Shown one piece after another: positions 17,305 to 26,185 of a stretch of 64,000 nt of DNA; position 1 is the first letter of the stretch; every line of letters begins with the position of its first letter. The position numbers were made by a program, and so were the translations under genes. The notes beneath the pieces are model-generated. The model did no database searches, was not told the origin of the DNA, and saw nothing but the letters and a program-made list of their open reading frames with translations. Source of the stretch: an uncultured Anaerolineae bacterium (lineage in GTDB: Bacteria; Chloroflexota; Anaerolineae; Anaerolineales; Villigracilaceae); NCBI GenBank assembly GCA_903875215.1, contig CAIQVH010000020.1:1-64000 (forward strand). The letters run 5' to 3'.

Positions 17305-20300
17305 ATGAAGCAATTCTTCCGCAGTTGGCTTATTTTGAGTATCCTGGCAACCCTGGTGATCAGCCTGCCGCAAGCCGCGCAGGCCCAGTCCCTGTCCACG
17401 CCGCCGCAGATCAATGGCTTCTTCACCCCGGATAGCATTTACCCCTCGCAGGTTTCGCGCCTAACGATCAATGTTTTCAATCCCGACAGCAGCAATCTGA
17501 CCGACACGAAGTGGACCGTCCATCTGCCGGATGACCTGGTGGTGGTCAACCCGAAAAATCTGCTGGTATCGGGCTGCGGCAGCGGCTATAGCATCACGGC
17601 TGTCCCCGGCGCGAATAGCATTTCCCTCAGCGGCGCCACGGTGGCCGGGACGAGCAACCCGGTCAACCCAGGCACCTGCTCGGTGACGGTCAGCGTAACT
17701 TCCTTTGCAGTGGGCAATCACACCAATACCATCGACCATAAATCTGCCGAGAACTCGGCCAGTTTAAATGGCAGCCCGGTCTCCTATCAATACGACGCCC
17801 AGATCACGCTGCTCGTCCTGCCGATGAGCAAACCGTCCGTCACCAAAAGCTTTACGCCCGCCATTGTCCAGGCCGGGGAAACCAGCCTGATGGAAATTGA
17901 CATCATAAACAACGATGCCAACGTGGCGCTGACGCAGGTGGCGCTGACCGACAATCCGCTGCCCACGCCGCTCGTGGTAGCTGCGACGCCCGGTGTTGCG
18001 CTGACCAATTGCGGCGCGGGCGCGCTCTCCGGCTCGACGGACGCTGGCGTGAACTGGCATACCGTCGCGGCGGGAGATACTTCGCTGCAACTAACCGGCG
18101 CCAGCGTGGCGGTCGGGAAAACCTGTCAGATCAAGGTCAATATCAGCTCGGCCTCCACCGGCGCCTATACCAATACCATTCAGCCGAGCGACCTGAGCAC
18201 CTATCAAAAGGTGACCATCCCCTCAAATGTCAGCGCCAAGCTGACGGTCAAAAATGTGGCCATCAGCAAGTCCTTCAGCCCGGTCAATGTTCAGGCCGGG
18301 GGCACCAGCCTGGCAACGATCACCCTGACCAACCCGGATGCGACGTATGATCTGACCAACGCCCACTTCACGGATACGCTGCCCACCAACCTGACGGTGG
18401 TGTCCGGCTCCGGCAATCTCAGCGGGACCGGTTGCCTGGGGGCGGTGGATACTTCCGTTGCGGGAGCCATCACGTTCAACGGCGGCACCATACCCGCCGG
18501 GGGGACCTGTACCATCACCGCCACTGTCACCTCCGCAACGCCTGCCACTTACACCAACACACTCAGCTGCACTGCCGGAGACCTGAGTTTTGACAAAAAT
18601 GGCACACCTGCCACACCAGGCTGCGCCGATGCCAGCGCCACGCTGACGGTCTATCCCACCGCCGAGGGCGTCTACGCCGTGAAAAGCTTCAGCCCGGTGG
18701 ATATTGCCCCCGGCGCAACCACCACCCTGACGATTAAAGTGACCGCCCCGGCGGATACAGATCTGCTCAATTTCACCGTCACCGACAACCTGCCCGCCAA
18801 TGTGACGGTCTACTCCACCCCGGCCGCCACGCAGAATCAATGCGGCCCGGGCACTTTTGCCCCGGCGGCGAACGCTACCACGATTTCCTTGACCGGCGGC
18901 ACTCTGCTGGCAACGAAAACCTGTACGCTGACGGTGCAGGTCACTTCAAGCACTTATGGCGACCACACCAACACCATCCTTAAGACAGACATTACCAATA
19001 CCCAAAACCGCTCCATCCCAAGCGCCATCTCCGCCGTGTTCAACGTGCGCGACATTTCAGTCAGCAAAAGCTTTGCCAGCAGCTCGGTCGGCAAAAACGG
19101 CATCACGCGCCTGACGCTGACGCTGACCAACTCCAATTCCGTGCCGCTGACGGACCTGACCTTTACCGATACTTTGCCCGGCACCATTACCGATGGCTTG
19201 ATCCTGGCCACGCCCGTCAGCCTGGCCAATACCTGCGGCGGAACGGTCACGGCGGATGCTGGAACGCAAGCCATCAGCCTGAGCGGCGGCTCGTTGAGCA
19301 AGAACAGCAGCTGCGCCATCAGCGTCGATGTGCAGGGCACCAGTTCTTCCAACCCGGTCGTCATCAAGACATACACCAACACCATCCCGATTGGCGCAGT
19401 GACCGGAAAGGCGAATGGCACCACCGACACCCAGAACTGGCACGCCGCCAGCGCCGCCCTGAGCGTGACCACGCCGGAATTCCGCATCAACAAGAAATTC
19501 GACCCGATCCTGGTGACAGGGGATACCGCCTCGACCATGATCATCACCCTGGTCAACCCGGGCAGCAGCCCGCTGACTGAAATCAGCTTTACCGATACCT
19601 TTCCGGCGAACATGCTGCTGGCCAGCCCGCCCAATCCAACCGTCGGCAGCTGCGGCGGAGCGATCACGGCCACCGCCGGTGACAGCACCTTCACCTTCAG
19701 CGGCGGAGCGCTGGCTGGCGGCGCCAGCTGCACCCTGACCATCCAGGCCAAATTGGATGTGACCGGCAACCGCATCAACACCATCGCCGCTGGCGCCGTC
19801 TCCACGCGGCAGGGCGCCACCAATTCCCAACCCACCAGCGCCACGCTGACCAATCTTTCCAGTATCGACCTGACGAAAAAATTCAGCCCCAACCCGGTCT
19901 CGCCGGGGGATGTCTCGCAGCTGACCCTGACCTTCAAGAAGGTCGGCATCGGAATCGGGCTGAGCGGGCTGGGCGTATCTGACACCCTGAGCGGCGGCCT
20001 GACGATTGCCAGCTCCCCGGCGCCGGTCAACACCTGCGGCGGGACGCTCTCCGCGCCCGCCGGGGGCACCCTGATCCAGCTCAGCGGCGGCGTGATGGGC
20101 ATCAGCACCACCACCTGCAGCATTACCGTCAGCGTGGCGGTTGGCCTGACGGGGCTGCACAGCTATCCAAACTGCATCGCCCCTGGCTCGGTCAGCACGA
20201 GCGAAGGCTACACCAACGTCATGGAAGCCTGCGATACGCTTGGCACCATCTTTGACCCGCCATCCGGCATCAAAACCTTCAACGCCGCCGGTTTGCCGGA

Positions 20301-21252
20301 ACTGGAATGGACGATGGTCTGGATCAACAGCAGCAATTCCGCCGCCATCAACGCCCAGATCACCGATCCGATCCCGGCGGGTACGACCTACGTCGCTGGC
20401 AGCATCACCTGCGAGGCGCGCGGCAGCTCTACAACCACCACCTGCGCCATGACCGGCGGAAACGTCTTCTGGCAGGGCACAATCGGCCCGGATTACGGCG
20501 CCGCGGATGAAGCCGGAGCCGCCAATGAAGTCGTCATCGTGTTCCACGTCTCAGTGCCGGAGAGCATCAATCAGATCAATAACCAGGCCACCTCGCTGAC
20601 CGATACCGACGGCGACGACGACTTCACGGATGAGACCTCCCCGGTCGCGGCAGGGCTCTCCAATGCGGCGCTGTGGGATCGCTTCGATCCGAATTCCATT
20701 TCATCCGATAGCACCGATGGCGCAACAAAAGTAAAGATATTGCCCAAAACAGGTTTTGCGCCCAACGTTGTGACGCCACTTGCCGAACAACCGGCGGATT
20801 ATCGCTACGTTTCTCTAGGTGACCTGTGGCTGGAAATCCCGGCCCTCGACGTCACCATGAACATTGTCGGGGTGCCGCAAATCGGGGACAGTTGGGATGT
20901 CAGCTGGCTGTGGGATCAAGCCGGCTGGCTGCAGGGTACCGCTTTCCCGAGCTGGCAGGGCAACAGCGTCCTGACAGGTCATGTCAGCCTGTCGAGCGGA
21001 CTGCCCGGGCCTTTTGTCGACTTGCAAAAACTAAAATGGGGTGACCAGATCATCATCCATGCTTATGGACAGCAATATCGCTACGAGGTGCGTTCGGTGA
21101 AATTTGTCAGCCCCTACGCCACCTCGGTGCTGGCGCATAAATCCCAACCCTGGATTACGCTGCTGACCTGTAAAGAATTCGATCCGGCCTCCGGCGCGTA
21201 CAGGTTGAGAACAGCCGTTCAGGCGGTATTTATCAGCGCCAGCTCTGATTAG
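17305..21252 (+). CDS. Secreted DUF11-repeat surface protein with LPKTG motif and fused C-terminal sortase
   Basis: 1315 residues. A Sec signal peptide (residues ~1-28, ending QAAQA) leads about eight DUF11-like Ig-type repeats of ~110-130 residues, each opening like KSFSPxxVxxGxTS and containing FTDTLP, CGGxxTA, LSGG and YTNTI. A Ser/Asp-rich linker then carries LPKTGF (Leu1146-Phe1151). The last ~150 residues are a sortase: His1226 (LTGHVSL), Cys1289 (TLLTC) and Arg1302 (YRLRTAV). Together with the distinct LEIPALDVTMNIVGVP entry strand this matches class E/D-like sortases. So one polypeptide carries stalk, sorting signal and sortase. There is no hydrophobic tail after the sortase. Confidence 0.88.
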   Translation: MKQFFRSWLILSILATLVISLPQAAQAQSLSTPPQINGFFTPDSIYPSQVSRLTINVFNPDSSNLTDTKWTVHLPDDLVVVNPKNLLVSGCGSGYSITAVPGANSISLSGATVAGTSNPVNPGTCSVTVSVTSFAVGNHTNTIDHKSAENSASLNGSPVSYQYDAQITLLVLPMSKPSVTKSFTPAIVQAGETSLMEIDIINNDANVALTQVALTDNPLPTPLVVAATPGVALTNCGAGALSGSTDAGVNWHTVAAGDTSLQLTGASVAVGKTCQIKVNISSASTGAYTNTIQPSDLSTYQKVTIPSNVSAKLTVKNVAISKSFSPVNVQAGGTSLATITLTNPDATYDLTNAHFTDTLPTNLTVVSGSGNLSGTGCLGAVDTSVAGAITFNGGTIPAGGTCTITATVTSATPATYTNTLSCTAGDLSFDKNGTPATPGCADASATLTVYPTAEGVYAVKSFSPVDIAPGATTTLTIKVTAPADTDLLNFTVTDNLPANVTVYSTPAATQNQCGPGTFAPAANATTISLTGGTLLATKTCTLTVQVTSSTYGDHTNTILKTDITNTQNRSIPSAISAVFNVRDISVSKSFASSSVGKNGITRLTLTLTNSNSVPLTDLTFTDTLPGTITDGLILATPVSLANTCGGTVTADAGTQAISLSGGSLSKNSSCAISVDVQGTSSSNPVVIKTYTNTIPIGAVTGKANGTTDTQNWHAASAALSVTTPEFRINKKFDPILVTGDTASTMIITLVNPGSSPLTEISFTDTFPANMLLASPPNPTVGSCGGAITATAGDSTFTFSGGALAGGASCTLTIQAKLDVTGNRINTIAAGAVSTRQGATNSQPTSATLTNLSSIDLTKKFSPNPVSPGDVSQLTLTFKKVGIGIGLSGLGVSDTLSGGLTIASSPAPVNTCGGTLSAPAGGTLIQLSGGVMGISTTTCSITVSVAVGLTGLHSYPNCIAPGSVSTSEGYTNVMEACDTLGTIFDPPSGIKTFNAAGLPELEWTMVWINSSNSAAINAQITDPIPAGTTYVAGSITCEARGSSTTTTCAMTGGNVFWQGTIGPDYGAADEAGAANEVVIVFHVSVPESINQINNQATSLTDTDGDDDFTDETSPVAAGLSNAALWDRFDPNSISSDSTDGATKVKILPKTGFAPNVVTPLAEQPADYRYVSLGDLWLEIPALDVTMNIVGVPQIGDSWDVSWLWDQAGWLQGTAFPSWQGNSVLTGHVSLSSGLPGPFVDLQKLKWGDQIIIHAYGQQYRYEVRSVKFVSPYATSVLAHKSQPWITLLTCKEFDPASGAYRLRTAVQAVFISASSD

Positions 21253-21470
21253 CGCCCCTGGTTTGCCTCACTAATCAGAGCAGCCCATCGTCAGCGACAA
21301 GCGTAACCATCGATGTGCAAGGTATTGGCTTACGGTTTACTTACAGAACGATCTTGAAATGTTGACCTTGGTATAGCTGTGCTACACTGCTTACAACAAA
21401 TATTACTCGTCGATGCAAAGCCGTCCAGGTTTCGGCGCTCGGTGATAAGACGTAATACTTTTTACTGCTG

Positions 21471-21509
21471 GCGGGGAGATGTTAAATCGGATTCTCCCCG
21501 CTTTTTCTT
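21471..21509 (+). terminator. Rho-independent terminator
   Basis: A GCGGGGAGA / TCTCCCCGC stem with a 13-base loop is followed by TTTTTCTTT, 219 bases after the surface-protein stop. It probably ends that transcript. The gap 21253-21470 shows nothing else I can support. Confidence 0.75.
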
Positions 21510-21534
21510 TATATCATGCCCCGGCACAGACGAA

Positions 21535-21849
21535 TTGAATTTATATTACGCTTCTGCCCTGTTTTTTTCTACATTTCTTTCAGTGACGGTTGCGTTCACA
21601 GCCTGGCGTCGTCGCCTGGCGCCAGGGGCAACCGGGCTGGCTTTGTTCGCGCTCTCGAATGCCGTCTGGGCGTTTGCCTATGCCATCCATTGGTGTGCTG
21701 CCGAGCCCACCGCCCAACGTTTCTGGTTGGATGCAACCTATCTGGGGGTGATTGCCGGGCCTTTCTCCATCATTGTTTTTACCCTCCAATTTACGCGCCG
21801 CTTGCGCCGTCACCTGTGCCGTCGGATGCGCTACCTCCTAAAACTATAG
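21535..21849 (+). pseudogene. N-terminal fragment of a 7TM-type sensor histidine kinase
   Basis: About 100 residues match the start of the His-kinase N-terminal 7TM domain: a first membrane segment (YYASALFFSTFLSVTVAF), then AWRRRLAPGATGLALFALSN, AVWAFAYAIHW, FWLDATYLGVIAGPF and VFTLQFTRR. The protein stops after ~105 residues and three segments; the remaining segments, PAS and kinase domains are gone. The break coincides with the start of an AT-rich segment (~21,840), so insertion or recombination there probably truncated the gene. A TTG at 21535 is the likely original start. Confidence 0.65.
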
Positions 21850-22138
21850 CGGTAGAGGTTGAAAATTCATATGGGCAACAATTACCATCCCTGTTGCATA
21901 CATAATATCCCGCGCCACATTGCTGATCACCACAACCTAAAGGGTAGGTTGAGTCAAAGCTCCTACAATCATGGCCGCAGGCGTTGATATAGGGTGGATT
22001 GTTACAAAAGTAGTTGTAACAATCCCAATTTGAACACTGGCAGACTTGAGCCTTTGAAATAGTAGTTCCGACAGTGAACACGAACACTACCCCGATTACT
22101 ATGGAAGTTACAAATTTAACGGCAGATACAATACGCAT
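21791..22138 (-). CDS. Cys-rich secreted protein, 3' end fused to foreign sequence
   Basis: 115 residues with a clear signal peptide (VKFVTSIVIGVVFVFTVGTT, cleavage near SKA-QV). A compact Cys-rich domain follows with 11 cysteines in ~55 residues (QCSNWDCYNYFC, GHDCRSF, CGDQQCGAGYYVC, NCC), suggesting disulfide-bonded export. The final ~17 residues (Gly/Ser/Asp) are read antisense through the kinase fragment, so the natural C-terminus may have been lost at the island boundary. It is AT-rich unlike the surroundings. I do not recognise the family. Confidence 0.55.
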   Translation of the reverse strand: MRIVSAVKFVTSIVIGVVFVFTVGTTISKAQVCQCSNWDCYNYFCNNPPYINACGHDCRSFDSTYPLGCGDQQCGAGYYVCNRDGNCCPYEFSTSTAIVLGGSASDGTGDGASGA

Positions 22139-22278
22139 TTAGTTTGTAATAAACAAGATGTACTTATTTGTACCATTCAAAAGAAGCGGGTGCAACTATC
22201 CTTACCCTTTTTGTTTAACTCCCCTTGCCACATATGCGGTTGCGGCATGTAGGCATTATGGCGTAACAATTATCCGGG

Positions 22279-22836
22279 TCATTTTGGTCTCCCGTCACAC
22301 CCAGTTAGATATCTTTGGAATGGCCATGTTTCTTTATGGTTCGGATCAAAATTGGGGAGTGTTAAAGGTTGGTAGTCCGGTGGAACTACTATAGCATATG
22401 CTACACAATCTCCGGGATTATGAAATGGCTTTCTAAGAATTTTATCCGGATCAAAAGGTGTGGTAAGGTTTTTTTTGAGTGCATTGTAGTAGGTTGTGTC
22501 GAATAATGCTTCTTCAGGAATATAGTATTCTTTATTCAGGAAAGTTTCCGGAGTACATAAGTTAACTTTTATCTCCGGAGTAGGAGTGGGAGTTTCTGTG
22601 GGTGTTTGTGTTGGTGTAGGACTCGGTGTGGGAGTGCCGGTTGGCCTGGGTTTATCGGTAGGTTTTGGTGTGGGAGTGCTGTCCCGATTGTCAACTTTGC
22701 CCCCGGGTGTTCCTGGAGCCACACCTACGCAAGCTTCAAGAAATGTATCTGCTGCCAACGACGCCCCAACCAATGTAGCAAATTTCAAAAAATCTCTTCT
22801 CCTTATTTGGTGCTCGCTCGCGTGTTCATCACTCAT
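22279..22836 (-). CDS. Tat-exported lipoprotein-like protein of unknown function
   Basis: 185 residues. The N-terminus has a twin-arginine signal (RRRDFLKFATLVGASLAA) leading to a lipobox-like LEACVG. Then comes a ~50-residue Pro/Thr linker (repeats of PTPTQTPTETPTPT). A ~90-residue C-terminal domain holds three Cys (NLCTPETF, GDCVAYAIVV, TGCDGRP). Such linkers are typical of surface proteins in Chloroflexota. It shares orientation and AT-richness with the Cys-rich gene 140 bases away, so the two may have arrived together. The function is not recognisable. Confidence 0.65.
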   Translation of the reverse strand: MSDEHASEHQIRRRDFLKFATLVGASLAADTFLEACVGVAPGTPGGKVDNRDSTPTPKPTDKPRPTGTPTPSPTPTQTPTETPTPTPEIKVNLCTPETFLNKEYYIPEEALFDTTYYNALKKNLTTPFDPDKILRKPFHNPGDCVAYAIVVPPDYQPLTLPNFDPNHKETWPFQRYLTGCDGRPK

Positions 22837-23012
22837 AATGTATATTATGGGATGTTGTACACCTCTTGTTAAGTTGTATCAGTCTGCATATTTTTACCAA
22901 ATACGTAAAAAAACAATCAATGCCCGCCGTGTCCTGACAATGTTTGTCTGGGCGAGGGCATTAAGACCGCCTACCCCCATCGCGCCGAAAGGCCATCCGG
23001 TGAAAAGCGGTA

Positions 23013-23055
23013 TACGACAAAAGTCGTATCAAAGAAACAAGCCAGCCCTTACACT
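23013..23055 (+). promoter_or_regulatory. Crp/Fnr-type box with class II promoter
   Basis: The perfect box TACGAC-AAAA-GTCGTA (23013-23028; 7-bp arms if flanking A/T are counted) is centred 29.5 bases before a -10 TACACT (23050-23055), placing it at about -41.5. That is the geometry of Crp/Fnr class II activation. The same box and spacing recur at 27513-27555. Confidence 0.65.
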
Positions 23056-23078
23056 TGTACAGGCTGGCTTGTTTCTTT
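23031..23078. repeat. 17-bp perfect inverted repeat
   Basis: AAAGAAACAAGCCAGCC and GGCTGGCTTGTTTCTTT form a 17-bp stem with a 14-base loop, followed by two more T. On upstream transcripts it would act as a terminator. The putative -10 and start site lie in the loop, so transcripts from the local promoter would escape it. The gap 22837-23012 holds no supported gene. Confidence 0.7.
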
Positions 23079-23126
23079 TTTCACAATCAAACCGCGTCTG
23101 GCGCGGATAAAAAAAGGAGAATGAAC

Positions 23127-23924
23127 ATGAAAAACAATACCAAACTTGGGGTGGTGCTGGCAATCCTCGGCCTCCTGGCAGGGCTGCTGACCTTCTACCT
23201 GCTGGCCTGGCAATACAACCTGGTGATTGATGTCAAAACTGCCGCGGGGCGCACCGATGAAGCCACCTCGGTAACCATTGTCTATGCCGTGCTGGGCTGG
23301 CTGGGCATCGCCGCCGGCGGGATTTGGGCGGCTGTGCTGTATGGGTTTGTCCGCAAGGAAAGCTGGGCCTGGTTCTGGGGCGCCGTGGCCGCATCCATTC
23401 AACTGCTGGTGGGTTTCTTCCCGGCCGTCCCGGCCATGGATAGTCACCTGCCTGGGCCGACGTTGATTGTTTTTGGGGTCGCCGCTGTGCTGTGGTTTGG
23501 CATGCTCATGATCGGCGGGGTGGCGGGCAAAGTCATCACCCTGACCTTCTTTGCCGGGATTGCCTACGTCCTGACTTTCATGGATGGCGTTGCGCCGATA
23601 TCCAAGTACACCACCTCGCACGATAATCCCTTCTGGAATGGCATGTACGTCATGTCGCAGCAGGTCAGCTGGTGGGGCGCGTGGGCCTGGGCGGTTTACA
23701 TCTTCGCCACCTTCAAGAAGAAGAGTTGGGCCATCCCGGTGGGCATTTTCGGCGCGGCCATGTCGATGATGGCGGGTTACCCGCTCGGGCTGCACAATGC
23801 CATCTATGAAGTTCACCGCTTCTCGATGTTCCTGCCTGCCCCGCTGCTGAGCACCATCCTGCTGGTGGTCATCCTGCTGCCCTCCACCCAGAAAATGCTC
23901 ACAGACTGGAACAACTCCAAATAA
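23127..23924 (+). CDS. Multi-pass membrane protein of unknown function
   Basis: 265 residues with about seven to eight hydrophobic segments (for example KLGVVLAILGLLAGLLTFYL, TIVYAVLGWLGIAAGGIWAA, VSWWGAWAWAVYIFATF) and a C-terminal LLSTILLVVILLPSTQKML. I do not recognise the family. A conserved-looking extracytoplasmic stretch with HDNPFWNGMY and a His-containing helix (GLHNAIYEVHRF) could bind metal or heme. I chose ATG 23127, 8 bases after AAGGAGA; an ATG 6 bases upstream is too close. It is probably the direct target of the Crp/Fnr box upstream. Confidence 0.7.
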   Translation: MKNNTKLGVVLAILGLLAGLLTFYLLAWQYNLVIDVKTAAGRTDEATSVTIVYAVLGWLGIAAGGIWAAVLYGFVRKESWAWFWGAVAASIQLLVGFFPAVPAMDSHLPGPTLIVFGVAAVLWFGMLMIGGVAGKVITLTFFAGIAYVLTFMDGVAPISKYTTSHDNPFWNGMYVMSQQVSWWGAWAWAVYIFATFKKKSWAIPVGIFGAAMSMMAGYPLGLHNAIYEVHRFSMFLPAPLLSTILLVVILLPSTQKMLTDWNNSK

Positions 23925-23933
23925 TCCCTGCGC

Positions 23934-24027
23934 AGCCCAGTCATGCCCGTTGACCAGGACAGTTTCACCGATCCGTAACTCAGGATGAAACGGTTCTTCA
24001 AATCATCGCGCATGACTGGGCTTTTTC
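23934..24027 (+). terminator. Long-stem structured terminator
   Basis: AGCCCAGTCATGC (23934-23946) pairs perfectly with GCATGACTGGGCT (24010-24022), followed by TTTTTC. The 63-base interior forms a second hairpin (GTTTC...ATCC / GGATGAAAC). The two-level structure is more elaborate than a plain terminator and could be regulatory. Confidence 0.6.
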
Positions 24028-24101
24028 GGGCAGTCCCTCCGCCCTGGCCCGGATGTTTTGCGATGGACGATTTAAGATTTTTCACCCCCGAGGAGCCGAT
24101 C

Positions 24102-24974
24102 ATGACTTTCCAAACCACTATCAAAAATCTAAAATCGAAAATTCGCATGTATTGGACACTGACGAAAAGCCTCCAAACCGGGCTGCTGCTCGCCACCGGG
24201 CTGGCCGGTTACATGAGCGCCCGTTGTCCGGTGTTCAACATCGCCACACTGGCGGGAGTGACGCTCAGCCTGTTCCTGGCAATTGCCGGCAGCACCGTCC
24301 TGAATATGTGGTGGGATCGCGACATCGACACCCGCATGCTCCGCACGCAAAAACGTCCGCTCTGCACCGGCGAACTTTCTCCCAACGAGGCGCTGCGCCT
24401 GGGACTGGTTCTCGCGCTGGCCGGGGTGAGCCTGGCCGTGGCGCTGGACGCCCTGTACGGGTTGATTGTTTTCGCTGGCCTGTTTTTCGATTTTGCGATC
24501 TATACGATCTGGCTCAAACGCCGCACCTGCTGGGGCATCCTGTGGGGTGGGATTTCAGGCGGCATGCCCATCCTGGCCGGGCGGGCGCTGGGCATTGGTT
24601 CGATTGACGGAATTGGGATTTTGCTCTGTCTCGGGATTTTATTCTGGATCCCCACCCACATCCTGACCTACAGCATGAAATACTTCGACGATTACCGCGC
24701 CGCCGGCATCCCAACTTTTTCATCAACCTATGGTTTTAACGCCACGCGGGTTACAATTGCCGTATCCAATGTGTTTTCCTCGCTGGCGATGGGCCTGGCA
24801 GCCTGGAAACTCGGCGTGACCGTGCTGCATCTTGGCGGGCTGGCGCTGCTTTCGCTGATCCTGATGACGCTGGCCGTGATCAGCGTTTTCAAACCCACCG
24901 AAAAGATGAATTTTGGCCTGTTCAAATATGCCTCGATCTACATGCTTCTTGCGATGGCCCTGATGGTATTCTGA
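24102..24974 (+). CDS. UbiA-superfamily prenyltransferase (CtaB/CyoE-like)
   Basis: A 290-residue integral membrane protein with the two Asp-rich UbiA motifs. The first is NMWWDRDIDTRMLRTQKRPL, matching protoheme IX farnesyltransferase (N-x-x-x-D-x-x-x-D). The second is YSMKYFDDYRAAGIPTF, where CtaB has DYxxAGVPM. About eight membrane segments follow the usual plan, so heme O synthesis or a related prenylation is likely, though no terminal oxidase genes are nearby. ATG 24102 follows GAGGAG. It overlaps the next gene through TGATG. Confidence 0.8.
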   Translation: MTFQTTIKNLKSKIRMYWTLTKSLQTGLLLATGLAGYMSARCPVFNIATLAGVTLSLFLAIAGSTVLNMWWDRDIDTRMLRTQKRPLCTGELSPNEALRLGLVLALAGVSLAVALDALYGLIVFAGLFFDFAIYTIWLKRRTCWGILWGGISGGMPILAGRALGIGSIDGIGILLCLGILFWIPTHILTYSMKYFDDYRAAGIPTFSSTYGFNATRVTIAVSNVFSSLAMGLAAWKLGVTVLHLGGLALLSLILMTLAVISVFKPTEKMNFGLFKYASIYMLLAMALMVF

Positions 24975-25474
24975 TGAATGAACTATTGCATAAACTGTTG
25001 AACCAATTCCCCTTCCTGCCCGCCGATAAATCGATCCCCAGCCTGCTGGCCTGGGGGCGTGGCGAAATGAAAAAAAGCCGCTTCAAGATTTGGCTGCGCA
25101 CATTTCTTTTCATCCAGTTTTCGGCCATCTTTAGCGTCTACTTCTTCCGCGACATCGCTGCCGGGCATTTCCACTGGGAATGGGTTGGGCTGATTTACCT
25201 GCTGTGTTTCCCCGTTGGCATGTTGATGAGCCGCATCGTCCCCATGCGGGCGGATGCGGAAACCCGCGCCGTGCTCCTGTCTATGGACTTTGTTTACCTC
25301 ATCCTGATCTGGGTGCTCGTGATCGCCAAGCTGATCGCCTCGCTGTACCCGGCCTGGGTTTTCCTGGCGGATATTTGCATGGCCGTCATCCTGGGCATCA
25401 TGTCCGGGCGGCTGGGCGGGATTTGCCTGCGGGTGCGCAGCCTGAAACTTGCGGCGGGGTTTCTCAGCCAGTAA
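24974..25474 (+). CDS. Four-segment membrane protein of unknown function
   Basis: 166 residues, starting at the A of the prenyltransferase stop (TGATG coupling). A soluble N-terminus of ~40 residues is followed by four hydrophobic helices (FLFIQFSAIFSVYFF, WVGLIYLLCFPVGMLMSRI, SMDFVYLILIWVLVIAKLIA, WVFLADICMAVILGIMSG). I do not recognise the family. Tight coupling suggests a joint role with the prenyltransferase. Confidence 0.7.
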   Translation: MNELLHKLLNQFPFLPADKSIPSLLAWGRGEMKKSRFKIWLRTFLFIQFSAIFSVYFFRDIAAGHFHWEWVGLIYLLCFPVGMLMSRIVPMRADAETRAVLLSMDFVYLILIWVLVIAKLIASLYPAWVFLADICMAVILGIMSGRLGGICLRVRSLKLAAGFLSQ

Positions 25475-25477
25475 GGT

Positions 25478-26185
25478 TCAAGCTTTCCCGCGCTCGACCA
25501 ATTTTTGCGGGTTGAGAATGATGATCTGGCTGCGTTCCATTTTCAGGATGCCCTCGGCCTCGAGCGCGTTCAAACTGCGACTTAAAACATCCCGCACCGT
25601 TCCCAGGCGGACAGCCATTTCATCGAGGGTTGTCCACGGGCGGCGCGGGATGATTAATTGTCCATCCTTCAGTTCGGTGTGTTCCAGCAGTGTGTGCGCA
25701 ATCCGCGCCTGGACGTTGCGCAGGCCGAGGTCTTCCACCAACTGGATGTAATACACAGCCCTGCTGCTCAAGTGATCCAGGCAGGCCAGCGATAGCGCAG
25801 GGTGGCGTTTCACCAGATCGATCAGTGCCTGACCTGAAACGGCCCAGGTATTGACTTTTTCAAGGGCAATCACTGTTACCGGGTAATTTGCCCCGCTGAA
25901 AACAGCCTCCGCGCCGACGGTTTCGCCATCTTTCAGGAACAGGGCGGCCTGTTCACGCCCGTCGCTGGCAGTGCGGACGCCTTTCACCCAGCCTTTTTCC
26001 ACAAACCAGACATATTCACCGAGTTCGCCTTCCAGGCAGATGACCTGCCCGGCAGTATAACTGCGCGGAATCATTTGGCGCGCCAGGGCGTCGGCGGTAT
26101 CGGCTGGCAGGGAGGCAAAATGCCGCGAAACGGCGAGAACCTGCCGGGCGAGAGAGAAATCGGAAGTGGTAGTTGAGGCAGGCAT
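25478..26185 (-). CDS. Crp/Fnr family transcriptional regulator
   Basis: 235 residues. The N-terminal cyclic-nucleotide-type beta-barrel (QVICLEGELGEYVWFVEKGW, then DGETVGAEAVFSGANYPVTV) is followed by the dimer helix (LDHLSSRAVYYIQLVEDLGL) and a winged HTH (LDEMAVRLGTVRDVLSRSLN). There is no Fnr-type Cys cluster, so it is not an iron-sulfur oxygen sensor. It is last of a three-gene operon whose divergent promoter region carries the TACGAC-N4-GTCGTA box, so it probably regulates itself. ATG 26185 overlaps the preceding stop; a TTG at 26188 is also possible. Confidence 0.88.
   Translation of the reverse strand: MPASTTTSDFSLARQVLAVSRHFASLPADTADALARQMIPRSYTAGQVICLEGELGEYVWFVEKGWVKGVRTASDGREQAALFLKDGETVGAEAVFSGANYPVTVIALEKVNTWAVSGQALIDLVKRHPALSLACLDHLSSRAVYYIQLVEDLGLRNVQARIAHTLLEHTELKDGQLIIPRRPWTTLDEMAVRLGTVRDVLSRSLNALEAEGILKMERSQIIILNPQKLVERGKA

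Noticed and set aside
18954-20547. Long leftward open frames under the DUF11 surface protein
   Set aside because: They are produced by the repeated, GC-biased codons of the + strand gene and have no ribosome site or domain.
17305-21252. Separate sortase gene downstream of a surface protein gene
   Set aside because: No stop, start or ribosome site separates the two; the frame is continuous from the signal peptide to the sortase arginine.
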